NCBI RefSeq assembly: GCF_004009905.1
Contig: NZ_ML136881.1
Location: 1 to 64,000 of the forward strand
Reading direction: 5' to 3'
Source: Lactobacillus xujianguonis
GTDB taxonomy: Bacteria > Bacillota > Bacilli > Lactobacillales > Lactobacillaceae
DNA length: 64,000 bases
Numbering within the stretch: position 1 is the stretch's first letter; each line of letters begins with the position of its first letter. Positions 47,063-55,760 of the stretch are shown here, piece by piece. Below the pieces are notes generated by a model, which saw only the letters and a program-made list of their open reading frames with translations, had not been told where the DNA came from and searched no databases. Made by a program: the position numbers and the translations under genes.

Positions 47063-47078
47063 ATTTATACGGATAAAT
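47063..47078. promoter_or_regulatory. AraR-type operator upstream of araB
   Basis: ATTTATACGGATAAAT, identical to the araA site, centred about 120 bases before the araB start and upstream of its -35. Also about 70 bp upstream of the xerS -35. Confidence 0.75.
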
Positions 47079-47139
47079 ATAAAAACAGATTAATCTATCT
47101 ATCTTTTTTCTTAAAACATACATTTTAATGAACTTCCTT

Positions 47140-47168
47140 TTTACATCTGATCAAATGTTCGCTATAAT
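47140..47168 (+). promoter_or_regulatory. xerS promoter
   Basis: TTTACA (47140-47145), 17 bp, TATAAT (47163-47168), 36 bases before the ATG at 47205. Confidence 0.75.
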
Positions 47169-47204
47169 ATGTATTATACAAAACTCTAGTAAGGGATGAA
47201 TTTT

Positions 47205-48299
47205 ATGGAAGCGAAACAGTATTCACGTTTAATTGATAAAGAATTACAAAACATGCCGAGTTACGTCTTTTACTATTCTCAGCAGCCAAATCTAGCCGTG
47301 ACCACGGTCTATCAATATTTGACGGAATTTCGCCGCTTTTTCGATTGGTTAAGAGAGGCACCAGCTGATGTTGAGCATCCCGACCAAGGTGCTATCAGCC
47401 AGGCCAAGAGCAATCGTGAGATTGAGCTATCAACTTTGGAACACTTGCAGGCTGCGCAAGTCCAAAGTTTTCTCAAAGAATTAAGCATTCGCGAAAATAA
47501 ACAATCAACCCGCGATAGCAAAAAGACGATCAACCGGACTATTAATGCTTTGCGTTCACTTTTTCATTACCTTACCGTCACCGCTGATCTCAAAGATGGT
47601 GAGCCCTACTTCTATCGCAACGTAATGTTGAAAGTGCCACTAGTTAAAGGCAGCAAAGAATCAATTGCTTACCGGAATGCCAAGTTCTCGCCCATGCTAT
47701 ATATGGGTCAAAAGAAGCATGACTGGATCGATTTTTTGGAAAATCAATATGAAAACACTCTGAGCAACCGCGCTCGTTCTTCTTTTAAATTCAATAAAGA
47801 ACGTGACATCGCCATTATTGCCTTGCTGCTTGCCTCCGGCATTCGGGTGTCTGAATTAACTCGTCTTAACTTAAAAGATTTAAATAAACGCGACCGCAGC
47901 ATCTTAGTCGTGCGTAAAGGTAACAAAAAAGACGCTCCACTAATTGCTGATTGGGCAATGCCGTACATTAACGCTTATTTAGAAATTAGAGAGCGGCGTT
48001 ACCAACCACAAAAGAGCGAGCAGGCCTTCTTTTTAACTCGTTATGCAGGACAAGCAAGACGAATTGCCTCAAACACGATCGAACGCTTTGTCAGCAAATA
48101 CTCAGAAGCCTTTCCTAACGGCAACCGCACTACCCCGCACAAACTGCGCCACTCGCTAGGGACTGAACTTTATGATGAAACTAAAGATGTGATGGTCGTT
48201 GCCACGCAACTCGGTCATACCGGTATTTCTGCCACTGACCAATACATCCAACAGACCAAAGTTGACCAGCAAAGAAGTGAATTGAACAAAACCGATTAA
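47205..48299 (+). CDS. xerS: Tyrosine recombinase XerS (364 aa)
   Basis: Single-recombinase Xer protein of streptococci, lactococci and lactobacilli. Core-binding domain about 10-160 (VTTVYQYLTEFRRFFDWL), catalytic domain 185-355 with Arg in ASGIRVSELTRLN, Lys in RKGNKKDAP, His-x-x-Arg in HKLRHSLGTELYD, His in QLGHTGIS and nucleophile Tyr in DQYIQQ. It resolves chromosome dimers at a dif site. AAGGG at 47191 favours the ATG at 47205 over 47196. A dif-SL site is normally next to xerS; I could not recognise one with confidence. Confidence 0.9.
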   Translation: MEAKQYSRLIDKELQNMPSYVFYYSQQPNLAVTTVYQYLTEFRRFFDWLREAPADVEHPDQGAISQAKSNREIELSTLEHLQAAQVQSFLKELSIRENKQSTRDSKKTINRTINALRSLFHYLTVTADLKDGEPYFYRNVMLKVPLVKGSKESIAYRNAKFSPMLYMGQKKHDWIDFLENQYENTLSNRARSSFKFNKERDIAIIALLLASGIRVSELTRLNLKDLNKRDRSILVVRKGNKKDAPLIADWAMPYINAYLEIRERRYQPQKSEQAFFLTRYAGQARRIASNTIERFVSKYSEAFPNGNRTTPHKLRHSLGTELYDETKDVMVVATQLGHTGISATDQYIQQTKVDQQRSELNKTD

Positions 48300-48358
48300 T
48301 GCAGCAGATTTTTTCAAAAAAGTTCATTTGCACCCTACAAATCATTTTGTTTGTATGC

Positions 48359-48718
48359 TACAATATGAGCTGAACAGTTGTGAATCACACCTCTTCTGAT
48401 TAGTAAATCTATCGGACATCTGCTTGATTGCAATTCTCAATTAAAATCATAGCTAAAATTCATTTTGTTTATTGAGACTAGTGTTTCTGAAGAATTCAAG
48501 TATAGCTTGTTTAGTCAGGTGCAACCTTTTCAATGAATGGCTTCATGATTTTTCTTTATTACTTTTGGCAGACGATAAATTTGTCGGTGACTAGTAAACA
48601 GCAGATTAATACATGATGCTCGATGATTTACTTAAAATGATTTTTAATTTTTTAAACGACATTTGCTAATACATACAAAAAAGAAGTAGAACTTTTCATT
48701 AAGCTCTACTTCTTTTTT
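48359..48718 (+). ncRNA. Candidate non-coding RNA or leaderless intergenic transcript
   Basis: A 540-bp stretch without a credible gene follows xerS. It has an extended -10 (TGCTACAAT at 48356-48364) and, 313 bases later, a strong intrinsic terminator (48677-48718). Bases between are AT-rich with no long frame. It does not contain recognisable RNase P, tmRNA or SRP RNA signatures. An independently transcribed RNA is possible; the -35 is poor. Confidence 0.35.
48677..48718. terminator. Strong terminator in the 48.3-48.8 kb intergenic region
   Basis: AAAAAAGAAGTAGA pairs with TCTACTTCTTTTTT around a 14-base loop. Confidence 0.9.
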
Positions 48719-48734
48719 AGCTAAAATTATATAC

Positions 48735-48792
48735 TTTTAAATCTTTTTAAATCTGTATTTTTGTTTTAAATCCTTTTAAACCTTTTTAAATC
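48735..48792. repeat. Short tandem repeat TTTTAAAYCY
   Basis: Five degenerate copies of the 10-mer (TTTTAAATCT, TTTTAAATCC, TTTTAAACCT and variants) in about 58 bases, one spaced off. Lies between two terminators; no gene. Confidence 0.7.
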
Positions 48793-48800
48793 TCATATCA

Positions 48801-48834
48801 AAAAAATTGCCTAGTCATTTTCAACTAAGCAATT
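48801..48834 (-). terminator. Terminator of the malonate decarboxylase operon
   Basis: On minus AATTGCTTAG and CTAGGCAATT pair around 10 bases, followed by TTTTT. Confidence 0.85.
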
Positions 48835-48842
48835 CTAAACAA

Positions 48843-49664
48843 TTAAATTATTCCCCGTTCAAATCCCATAAAGATCGTCAAAATCAACAGATCAGCGCTA
48901 CCACCTAAGCTGTAGTTCTTCTCTTTAAAAATTCGATTTAATTCCAATAAAAGCTCTTTGCCTGCCTCAGTTTGATAACCACCAAGACACAAATACTTTT
49001 CCGCTTGTTCATGCGCCCATGGAATGACCTCAAGATTGCCGGCCCGCTTAATCAAATTCGAATCTTCAATTTGACTGACAATTTTCATCAAGGTATCCAG
49101 CAAACGACTATTTAAGTCACCAGAGGTTTGTGCTAAAAATGGTAATGCCACATCCCTCACCAATGGATAACCAGCCTCGGCTTCCGCACGAACGCCGCCT
49201 TTGCCGTATTTCAAAAACTGCTGCTCACCAGCCGTCTCATGCTTCTGCCCTAAATCATGTTTAACTAAGCCAGCGGTCATCTGCTGGATCACCGCAAATT
49301 CATCGTCATTTTCATGACCTCGACAATAAGCTGCCGCACAGACAAACAAACCAAGTGAAAAAACTGCCCCTTTATGCGTATTAACATTGTTAGTCGCCTT
49401 AAACATGGCTTTTTCCGCATCAATCCCGGCCTGGCGTAATTGCGCAAACATTTCTCGCAAGTCGCCACCGTCGAATCTCGACCCGATTTTAACTGCTTGA
49501 CTAAAGTAATTTTCTATACTCAAGCTGCTATCAATGAAAAGATAAACATCCATATCTGGATGAGACCCTACATCAGCGGGATCTACCAGGCCTGGCTTGG
49601 GATTGGTTACTACTTCGTAAAGCAGCGCCTTTAACGCATTTTGGGTAATTTTTTCATCTTCCAT
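48843..49664 (-). CDS. mdcB: Triphosphoribosyl-dephospho-CoA synthase (273 aa)
   Basis: CitG/MdcB family: LKALLYEVVTNPKPGLVDP, NVNTHKGAVFSLGLFVCAAA (nucleotide site) and GGSADLLILTIFMG at the end. It makes the 2'-(5''-triphosphoribosyl)-3'-dephospho-CoA precursor of the prosthetic group carried by the malonate decarboxylase acyl carrier protein. Last gene of the mdc operon, 10 bases after the hydrolase. No citrate lyase genes are present, so MdcB rather than CitG. Confidence 0.9.
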   Translation of the reverse strand: MEDEKITQNALKALLYEVVTNPKPGLVDPADVGSHPDMDVYLFIDSSLSIENYFSQAVKIGSRFDGGDLREMFAQLRQAGIDAEKAMFKATNNVNTHKGAVFSLGLFVCAAAYCRGHENDDEFAVIQQMTAGLVKHDLGQKHETAGEQQFLKYGKGGVRAEAEAGYPLVRDVALPFLAQTSGDLNSRLLDTLMKIVSQIEDSNLIKRAGNLEVIPWAHEQAEKYLCLGGYQTEAGKELLLELNRIFKEKNYSLGGSADLLILTIFMGFERGII

Positions 49665-49674
49665 CTATTTTCTC

Positions 49675-50472
49675 CTAATTGTACAAATAACGATTTTTCA
49701 GCAAAAAGTGGCGTAAAATCTGATTAAACTGGTCTGGAACTTCGGCCATCACATCATGACCACAATTATCGACCACTGAAGTTAACACTGCTGGATTTAC
49801 TTGCTTCATCCACTCAGTAAATTCCGTATCATAATAAGGACTTTGCTTGGCAGCGATCACGCCCAAAGGAACGGGACAATTTTTCACCACCGGTCGCCAA
49901 TCATGGACAATATGCTCTTTTAGTAAATCAAAATTATCCGACCGGCTAAACGGATGCGCCACCCAGGCATTGTTTAGCTCCAGCGCCACTTCCGGGGCCA
50001 ATCCGTGTAAAGTTTCATGTACTGCTGGCGGCTTAGCAGCTGCAACTGCATAATTATCAGCCGTGTAATTCATAAAGCCGTAAGGCCAATCACTCGTATT
50101 TAACATGAAGGGCGTCTGATCGACGATCACGGCCAAAGCCACCACTTCTGGCTTGGTTTGAATTAAATCATACAGCAAACTGCCACCCATTGAATGCCCG
50201 ACAAAAGCGGCCTGCTTAATCTTTAAAAAAGAAAGCAATTCAATTAGATCATCCGTTAACTGCTGCAAGCTGTGGCCTTTTTCCGTGCGCTGACTGCGCC
50301 CAAAATTGCGATGATCATAGGTCAACACTTGATAGCCCATCTGCGCAAAATATTCTACTTGCGCACTCCAAACTTCTTGGTAGCCACCAAAACCTGTCAC
50401 AAAAACCAACGGCTTGCCTTTGCCGGTAAGCTCATAGTTTAACTTTACACCATCACTTGTTAAAAAATACAT
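49675..50472 (-). CDS. Alpha/beta hydrolase inside the mdc operon (265 aa)
   Basis: Complete alpha/beta-hydrolase: oxyanion region KPLVFVTGFGGYQEVW, nucleophile elbow AFVGHSMGGSLLYDL (Ser about 94), Asp in the C-terminal third and catalytic His in VVDNCGHDVMAEVPD. Sits one base from mdcG and 10 from mdcB on the same strand, so it is co-transcribed. Not part of the known malonate decarboxylase complex; it might hydrolyse a malonate ester or amide precursor, or a stray thioester. The substrate is unknown. Confidence 0.85.
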   Translation of the reverse strand: MYFLTSDGVKLNYELTGKGKPLVFVTGFGGYQEVWSAQVEYFAQMGYQVLTYDHRNFGRSQRTEKGHSLQQLTDDLIELLSFLKIKQAAFVGHSMGGSLLYDLIQTKPEVVALAVIVDQTPFMLNTSDWPYGFMNYTADNYAVAAAKPPAVHETLHGLAPEVALELNNAWVAHPFSRSDNFDLLKEHIVHDWRPVVKNCPVPLGVIAAKQSPYYDTEFTEWMKQVNPAVLTSVVDNCGHDVMAEVPDQFNQILRHFLLKNRYLYN

Positions 50473-50473
50473 C

Positions 50474-51136
50474 TTATTCCTCGTTAATTGCTACAAAAGG
50501 ATCTTTGACCAAGATTGGACCAGTTGCCGTTTTAAGTAAGATCTTTCTACCAGGATTTAAAGCATATTCTTCTAAAGAAAAGCCGCGTTGTTCATGCACG
50601 ATTTGCATATCCGCGTGCACTCCGAACTGGTTCAAATCATGTAAAAAATCGCCGGCCGCTTGCACCGTCATCTTAGGTAAATTTGGCATAATCAAATCTA
50701 AATCACTAACATGTTCTGGCAACTCTTTGACCATCTTGACGTGGGTGGCCATTTCATAAGCAAGCGAGCCGCTAATGCCCCAATGATAATTCTTTAAAGA
50801 ATCAGACAATACAGCCAAAGCTTTAAACGGCGTTAAAGCTTGTCGGTCAGCTGGCAGTTTTTGCCAGGATTGATGTTTAATAAAGTAATCAGGATGATAC
50901 TGCTGCACGATTTTAGCTTTTGGTAAAAATCCTGCCAGTCGTTGATTGCGTTCATAACCACGCAAGCCCACTGGAATTAAATCATCTTTAATCAAGCCAC
51001 GTCTGACCACCACAATTTTGGCCTTAGACAAAGAATCCTTTGCCCATTCAGGTAAAGGATTCTTTTCTAATATGAGGTCATCATTGCTGGCAAAGGTTAA
51101 CAAGTCATGTGGCCAAATATTAGTTACTTGTCCCAT
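50474..51136 (-). CDS. mdcG: Phosphoribosyl-dephospho-CoA transferase MdcG (220 aa)
   Basis: MdcG family: N-terminal PHDLLTFASNDDL, WGISGSLAYEMATHVKMV with the nucleotidyltransferase GS motif, and the metal-binding VSDLDLIMPN (DxD). It attaches the prosthetic group to the Ser of MdcC. It overlaps the mdcDE gene by 13 bases. Length fits the family. Confidence 0.9.
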   Translation of the reverse strand: MGQVTNIWPHDLLTFASNDDLILEKNPLPEWAKDSLSKAKIVVVRRGLIKDDLIPVGLRGYERNQRLAGFLPKAKIVQQYHPDYFIKHQSWQKLPADRQALTPFKALAVLSDSLKNYHWGISGSLAYEMATHVKMVKELPEHVSDLDLIMPNLPKMTVQAAGDFLHDLNQFGVHADMQIVHEQRGFSLEEYALNPGRKILLKTATGPILVKDPFVAINEE

Positions 51137-52791
51137 TGATCATCAACCATTTCTCTCATTTTAATGGTAGCTTTACGTCCACTTGCCATGGCAATTGGCG
51201 TTTCATAACGGAAATGCAAGTCAGTTGGTTGATCCTTGGTGCTGGCAATTGCCTCATCAATTAAATCATGAACTTCCTTGACGGCATCGTCGTTTGCATC
51301 CCAAGATGAAACATCATGCACCAACTTGTATAAAGCCCCTAATTTTTCATAATTGAAGATATCATAGGCCATCGCAGGTACATGCTTAGTAGCTTCTTCC
51401 AGTTCCGCAATCGTTCTTTGAGTAATCCGAGCAGCTGAGGCCTTAGACATGGCTTGGATAGTAATTGATTTATCAGCCAAGGCAATCATTCTGTTAGATT
51501 GCAAACCGTGAGCTAAGAAACCACCTGAAACAGCATCCCCAGGAATAAAGTCAATCACTGGGTGCCCTGCTTGACGAGCCTTAGCATAGGCAGCAGCACT
51601 CGAAGCCAAACTGATGTGAATTCCAATTAATTCTTCCTTGTAGCCGTAAGCTTGACTTGGTACATCAACGATTAAAATAATTGGTCGTTTAACTTCTTTA
51701 TCCTTGTCTTCATCAACGATCTTGTTCACGATCTTAGAAATGACAAAGCCTTCTTGCAAACCAACTTCACCATTGCGTACCCGTGGGAAACGGTTATGCT
51801 TGTCAGGCACGATGGCAATATATTCTTTACCATCAACTTCAGCTGCTAAAACCGTTGGATATTCTGACTTAGCATTCTTAATGCCAGTTAATTTTTCAAA
51901 CCATAAGCGGCCACGACTCTTGTCCCCTGGGGTATCACTAGCCACAGTCACCGGAATTTCATGCTTTTCAGCCTTTGTTTCACTAAAAATCTTACGATAT
52001 TCATCAGTAGTCAAAGGCTTAGAAAAATCGATCTTGTCTAGCAAAGTCAAGTAGAAGTCAGCTTGGTCAGTTCGATGAGCATCCTTCTTTTGATCGATAG
52101 CTGCTGAAATTGCAGTTCTAATCGTTTCCACATCATCTTCAACTAATTCGTCAGCAATCCCCGTCTTCACTCTTTGACGCGTACCTAAGGTATCCCAGAT
52201 CAAGTCTTTATCACTAGAATCAAATTCACGCACGCCAGCTTCTTGTTCGATAACTTCTGGACCGTTCAAGGCAATTCTGGCCTTTTGCGTGGTAATCAGG
52301 TATGACAAAACGGCACTAGTAATTGACATCCCACCAAAACTACCAACTCGACCTGGAACTAAACCAATGACCGGCACATACTTCTTCAAGGCAATTACCG
52401 CGTTTTGAATTTCAGAGATTGATAATAGGCCGTAGTTTGCTTCTTGTAAACGGACACCACCCGTATCCAAAATGATGATGGGATAAATAGTCTTACCGTT
52501 CTTATTATCATCTAAGGCTTCTTCCAAAGCGGCAACGATCTTGGCACCGGATACTTCACCGATCCCACCACCTTGGAATTTACCTTCAATAGAAATGACA
52601 ACAACGTCTTTACCGTTAAGCTTACCTTTAACTAAAATAACCCCGTCATCACTTTCAGGTACGATATTTTGTGGCTCAAGGTGAGGTGAAATCATATCAT
52701 ATTCTGGACCGACTAATTCACGACCAGAATTTTCATCAACTAAGGCAAAGGCACGCTGACGGCCATTTAATTCAACAAAACTATTTTTCAT
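51124..52791 (-). CDS. mdcDE: Malonate decarboxylase beta-gamma fusion (555 aa)
   Basis: Two carboxyltransferase-like (crotonase-fold) halves in one chain. Residues about 1-280 match the beta subunit MdcD (GGGIGEVSGAKIVAALEEAL; GRVGSFGGMSITSAVLSYLI) and about 290-555 match the gamma subunit MdcE (IPGDAVSGGFLAHGLQSNRM). In Klebsiella and Pseudomonas these are two proteins. Together they decarboxylate malonyl-S-ACP to acetyl-S-ACP. It overlaps mdcC by 11 bases and mdcG by 13, implying tight coupling. Confidence 0.92.
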   Translation of the reverse strand: MKNSFVELNGRQRAFALVDENSGRELVGPEYDMISPHLEPQNIVPESDDGVILVKGKLNGKDVVVISIEGKFQGGGIGEVSGAKIVAALEEALDDNKNGKTIYPIIILDTGGVRLQEANYGLLSISEIQNAVIALKKYVPVIGLVPGRVGSFGGMSITSAVLSYLITTQKARIALNGPEVIEQEAGVREFDSSDKDLIWDTLGTRQRVKTGIADELVEDDVETIRTAISAAIDQKKDAHRTDQADFYLTLLDKIDFSKPLTTDEYRKIFSETKAEKHEIPVTVASDTPGDKSRGRLWFEKLTGIKNAKSEYPTVLAAEVDGKEYIAIVPDKHNRFPRVRNGEVGLQEGFVISKIVNKIVDEDKDKEVKRPIILIVDVPSQAYGYKEELIGIHISLASSAAAYAKARQAGHPVIDFIPGDAVSGGFLAHGLQSNRMIALADKSITIQAMSKASAARITQRTIAELEEATKHVPAMAYDIFNYEKLGALYKLVHDVSSWDANDDAVKEVHDLIDEAIASTKDQPTDLHFRYETPIAMASGRKATIKMREMVDDQWDK

Positions 52792-53080
52792 CTTTAAGGA
52801 CCTCCATTGCTTGAGTCAAGCGCAAGTTTACCACACCAGGAGTTGCACCAAAGTCGTGCACAATAAACTTGCCGTTTAATGGGTAGCGGGCAAAGAAACG
52901 GTCCAAAACGTTTTGCCAAACTTTACCGAAGCCATCACTACCAGTAGTAATATCCAAAGTTGTCTTTTCTCCATCTGCTGGGTAAACCAAAATTTCAAGG
53001 TCACCGGAGGCAACAGCCCCAACATGGGCGAACTTTTCAACTGGTTCTGAATTTTGATATTCAAAATGTAACTTTTCCAT
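52781..53080 (-). CDS. mdcC: Malonate decarboxylase acyl carrier protein (99 aa)
   Basis: Small MdcC/CitD-like carrier: KFAHVGAVASGDLEILVYPA contains the Ser that bears the dephospho-CoA-type prosthetic group (in VASGDLE), and FIVHDFGATPGVVNLRLTQA closes the fold. AAGGAGG precedes the start. Position between mdcA and mdcDE is the usual one. Confidence 0.93.
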   Translation of the reverse strand: MEKLHFEYQNSEPVEKFAHVGAVASGDLEILVYPADGEKTTLDITTGSDGFGKVWQNVLDRFFARYPLNGKFIVHDFGATPGVVNLRLTQAMEVLKDEK

Positions 53081-53098
53081 TCTTTTGACCTCCTTAAA

Positions 53099-54742
53099 TT
53101 ATGACCAAGATCTGAATTTTGCAGGTGGATTGTACAAGCCATGTGACCATTCAACCAAATCATCCATGGTTTGGGCAGCAAGTAATGACCGCTTGGCATC
53201 TTCACGACGAACGCCTAGGTCTTCTGGCAGAGCAACGATCCCGGCCTCTCGCAACTTCTTAACTTCTTTAGGGTCTGACCGCAAACCAACTGGAGTTACA
53301 CCGGCAATGGCTTCAATGGCAGCTTTTCTTTCTTCCATACTGTCAGTCTTGTAAAGGTAAGCAATTCCTTCTTCAGTGACAATGTGAGTGGTGTCTTCTG
53401 AATAAATCATGATTGGCACATTAGCCAACTTAGCTTCTTTTCTCACTTCTTCAGCATCCAAGTGATCAACAAAGACCGGTTTCTTGTTAGCACCAAAGGT
53501 TTCGACCATTTGGACAACTAACTTTTGACCCTTGGCTAATGGATCATCATCTGGTTTCAAACTTTGCCAAGCAGGAGTTGAGTGGCGGCGACCAGTTGGG
53601 TTAGAACCCATGTTAGGTGCCCCACCAAAGCCGGACAAACGACCATTAGTAACGGTTGAAGAGTTACCCCATTGGTCGATTTGCAACGTTGAACCAACGA
53701 ACATATCAAGGGCATATTGACCGGCAACTTGACCTAAGGCCCGGTTAGAACGCATGGTACCATCTTTACCGACGAAGAAAATATCAGGACGAGCCGCAAT
53801 GTATTTTTCCATCCCGACTTCCCCACCAAAGGAGTGAATGGATTCTACCCAGCCGCTTTCAATCGCTGGAATCAAAGTTGGCGTTGGGTTTAATTCCCAG
53901 TTGCGGCAGATTTTACCTTTAAGTCCTAACTGTTCACCGTAAGTTGGCAAAAGAAGTTCAATCGCAGAAGTATTAAAACCAACCCCATGGTTCAAAGTTT
54001 GGACCTTGTGTTTAGCATAGATCCCCTTAATAGCCATCATGCCCATCAAGATTTGTAATTCAGTAATAGCTTGTGGGTCACGAGTAAATAATGGTTCAAG
54101 TTGATATGGCTTGTCAGCTGGAATGACTACATCCACCCAATCCGCAGGAATATCAACTCGTGGTAATTTATCGACCACTTCGTTAGCTTGCACAATTACA
54201 ATTCCATCGTGGAATGCCGCAGCTTCCACAATGGTTGGTGTTTCTTCAGTATTAAAGCCGGTGTAAAGATTACCTTCGCGGTCAACCTTATCAGCAGCAA
54301 CTAACACTACATTTGGAATTAAGTCAATGAATAAACGACCAAACAATTCCAGGTAAGTATGAATATCACCAACCGTCATTGTCCCATCGGCAATCATTTG
54401 TGAGACACGGGTACTTTGTGGACCCGCAAAGGAGAAGTCCATCTTAGAAGCAATTCCTAAGTCAAAAATATCAAGGTGTTCAGGACGAGAAATACTGGAC
54501 ATAATCATATGTAAGTCATGGACTTGATCTGGATCAACCTTGGTTAAAGCTTCTGATAAGAATGAAGCTTGCTTTTGGTTATCTCCTTCTAGTACCACCT
54601 TATCGCCCGGTTTGATTAAAGTATTCAAAACTTTAACAACGTCTTCGGTTTTAGCAAATTTACCATTCAATAATGAACTGGCACTTGCTAAACGGGCATT
54701 CTTTGCATCTCGATGCGTATGCCAATTTCTTTCTTCTGTCAT
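53099..54742 (-). CDS. mdcA: Malonate decarboxylase alpha subunit, acetyl-S-ACP:malonate transferase (547 aa)
   Basis: Full-length MdcA: RNWHTHRDAKNARLASASSL, VVLEGDNQKQASFLSEAL, NSSTVTNGRLSGFGGAPNM (conserved CoA-transferase-like glycine loop) and HIVTEEGIAYLY. It swaps acetyl for malonyl on MdcC. The start at 54742 is chosen because GGGAG precedes it and it aligns with the family; its ATG overlaps the mdcH stop in TAATG. Confidence 0.95.
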   Translation of the reverse strand: MTEERNWHTHRDAKNARLASASSLLNGKFAKTEDVVKVLNTLIKPGDKVVLEGDNQKQASFLSEALTKVDPDQVHDLHMIMSSISRPEHLDIFDLGIASKMDFSFAGPQSTRVSQMIADGTMTVGDIHTYLELFGRLFIDLIPNVVLVAADKVDREGNLYTGFNTEETPTIVEAAAFHDGIVIVQANEVVDKLPRVDIPADWVDVVIPADKPYQLEPLFTRDPQAITELQILMGMMAIKGIYAKHKVQTLNHGVGFNTSAIELLLPTYGEQLGLKGKICRNWELNPTPTLIPAIESGWVESIHSFGGEVGMEKYIAARPDIFFVGKDGTMRSNRALGQVAGQYALDMFVGSTLQIDQWGNSSTVTNGRLSGFGGAPNMGSNPTGRRHSTPAWQSLKPDDDPLAKGQKLVVQMVETFGANKKPVFVDHLDAEEVRKEAKLANVPIMIYSEDTTHIVTEEGIAYLYKTDSMEERKAAIEAIAGVTPVGLRSDPKEVKKLREAGIVALPEDLGVRREDAKRSLLAAQTMDDLVEWSHGLYNPPAKFRSWS

Positions 54743-55650
54743 TATTTTTTCTCCCATTTATTAAATAAAAAGTCTGCATCATCAATCGACATGGTCTCTA
54801 GCGTCACAGTCTGCAGTTGATCCATTTTAGCTTTCAACAACCTAGTAAAAGCCGTTCCAGGTGAAAATTCACACGAAACTGTTGGCTCATATTCCAGCGC
54901 GACTTGCATCATCGTTTCCCAATAAACTGGATGAATCAAGTTGTTGCCTAGATCATAAGCCACATCTTGCAGCTTGCGGGTGGCGTGACCATTAAAATTG
55001 GTCAAGTAAATACACTCAGGTGCCTGCAAAGTTAAAGTCTGTAAAAACTCTTGCAACTTCTTAGCAGCTGCCGCCATGAGGGGCGAGTGTGAAGGATTGG
55101 GTACCTTTAAGAGTTTAGCTTTCGCTGCTCCATTTTCTTTAGCTAGCTCAAGGACGGACTGAATTGCCGTAATCTTGCCAGAAATCGTGTTTTGCATTTC
55201 GGCATTTTGGTTTGAAAGATAAACTGGATTGTCATCTGCGTGAACTTGCTCAACCAACTTTTTAACTGCTGGTCGACTGAGTCCCACGATGACTCCCATG
55301 CCATAACCTGCAGGACAAGAGTCTTGCATCAGCTTTGCCCTTAACGCCACCAGTTTAAACACATCTTCCTTGCCAATGACTTTAGCCGCATAAGCGGCGC
55401 CAAAAACGCCCAACGAATGACCAGCCACTAGATCAGGCTGCCAACCTAGCTGTTGCAATTGATCAATTTGTTCAACTTGTAAAAGCAAGATGCTTAACTG
55501 AATTTGTTGCGAATCTTGATAGCCTTCTTCCGTATCAAGCAACTTAACTCCAGTCCAAGTTTCAACTTGGGCTTTTAATTCTGGATCCACTTCAGCCAGC
55601 ATCCTCGCTTTTTGCCCACCTTGACCAGGCATTAACCATAAACTGCGCAT
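54742..55650 (-). CDS. mdcH: Malonyl-CoA:ACP transacylase MdcH (302 aa)
   Basis: FabD-like fold: N-terminal LWLMPGQGGQKARML, nucleophile Ser in VAGHSLGVFGAAYAAKV, QNAEMQNTISG and catalytic His in NPSHSPLMAAAAKKL. It primes the carrier protein with malonyl (or acetyl) from CoA. First gene of the operon; AAGAGGTGATTCA precedes it. In Klebsiella mdcH is last, so the order differs here. Confidence 0.92.
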   Translation of the reverse strand: MRSLWLMPGQGGQKARMLAEVDPELKAQVETWTGVKLLDTEEGYQDSQQIQLSILLLQVEQIDQLQQLGWQPDLVAGHSLGVFGAAYAAKVIGKEDVFKLVALRAKLMQDSCPAGYGMGVIVGLSRPAVKKLVEQVHADDNPVYLSNQNAEMQNTISGKITAIQSVLELAKENGAAKAKLLKVPNPSHSPLMAAAAKKLQEFLQTLTLQAPECIYLTNFNGHATRKLQDVAYDLGNNLIHPVYWETMMQVALEYEPTVSCEFSPGTAFTRLLKAKMDQLQTVTLETMSIDDADFLFNKWEKK

Positions 55651-55760
55651 TGAATCACCTCTTTGGATCTCACACTAACTAGTTTAAATCCTTCTTATGA
55701 TTTTTTATAATAGATAAAAAGAAAGATACTTAACCATGTGGTTATGAAAGAAGGACCTAA

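Noticed and set aside
47079-47204. Search for a dif site next to xerS
   Set aside because: No sequence recognisable as dif-SL could be stated with confidence in the flanks of xerS.
48359-48718. RNase P RNA, tmRNA or SRP RNA as identity of the candidate transcript
   Set aside because: None of the conserved core motifs of these RNAs can be seen.
48735-48792. Tandem repeat considered as a CRISPR array or plasmid-type iterons
   Set aside because: Units are only 10 bases, degenerate, without spacers, and there are no cas or replication genes nearby.
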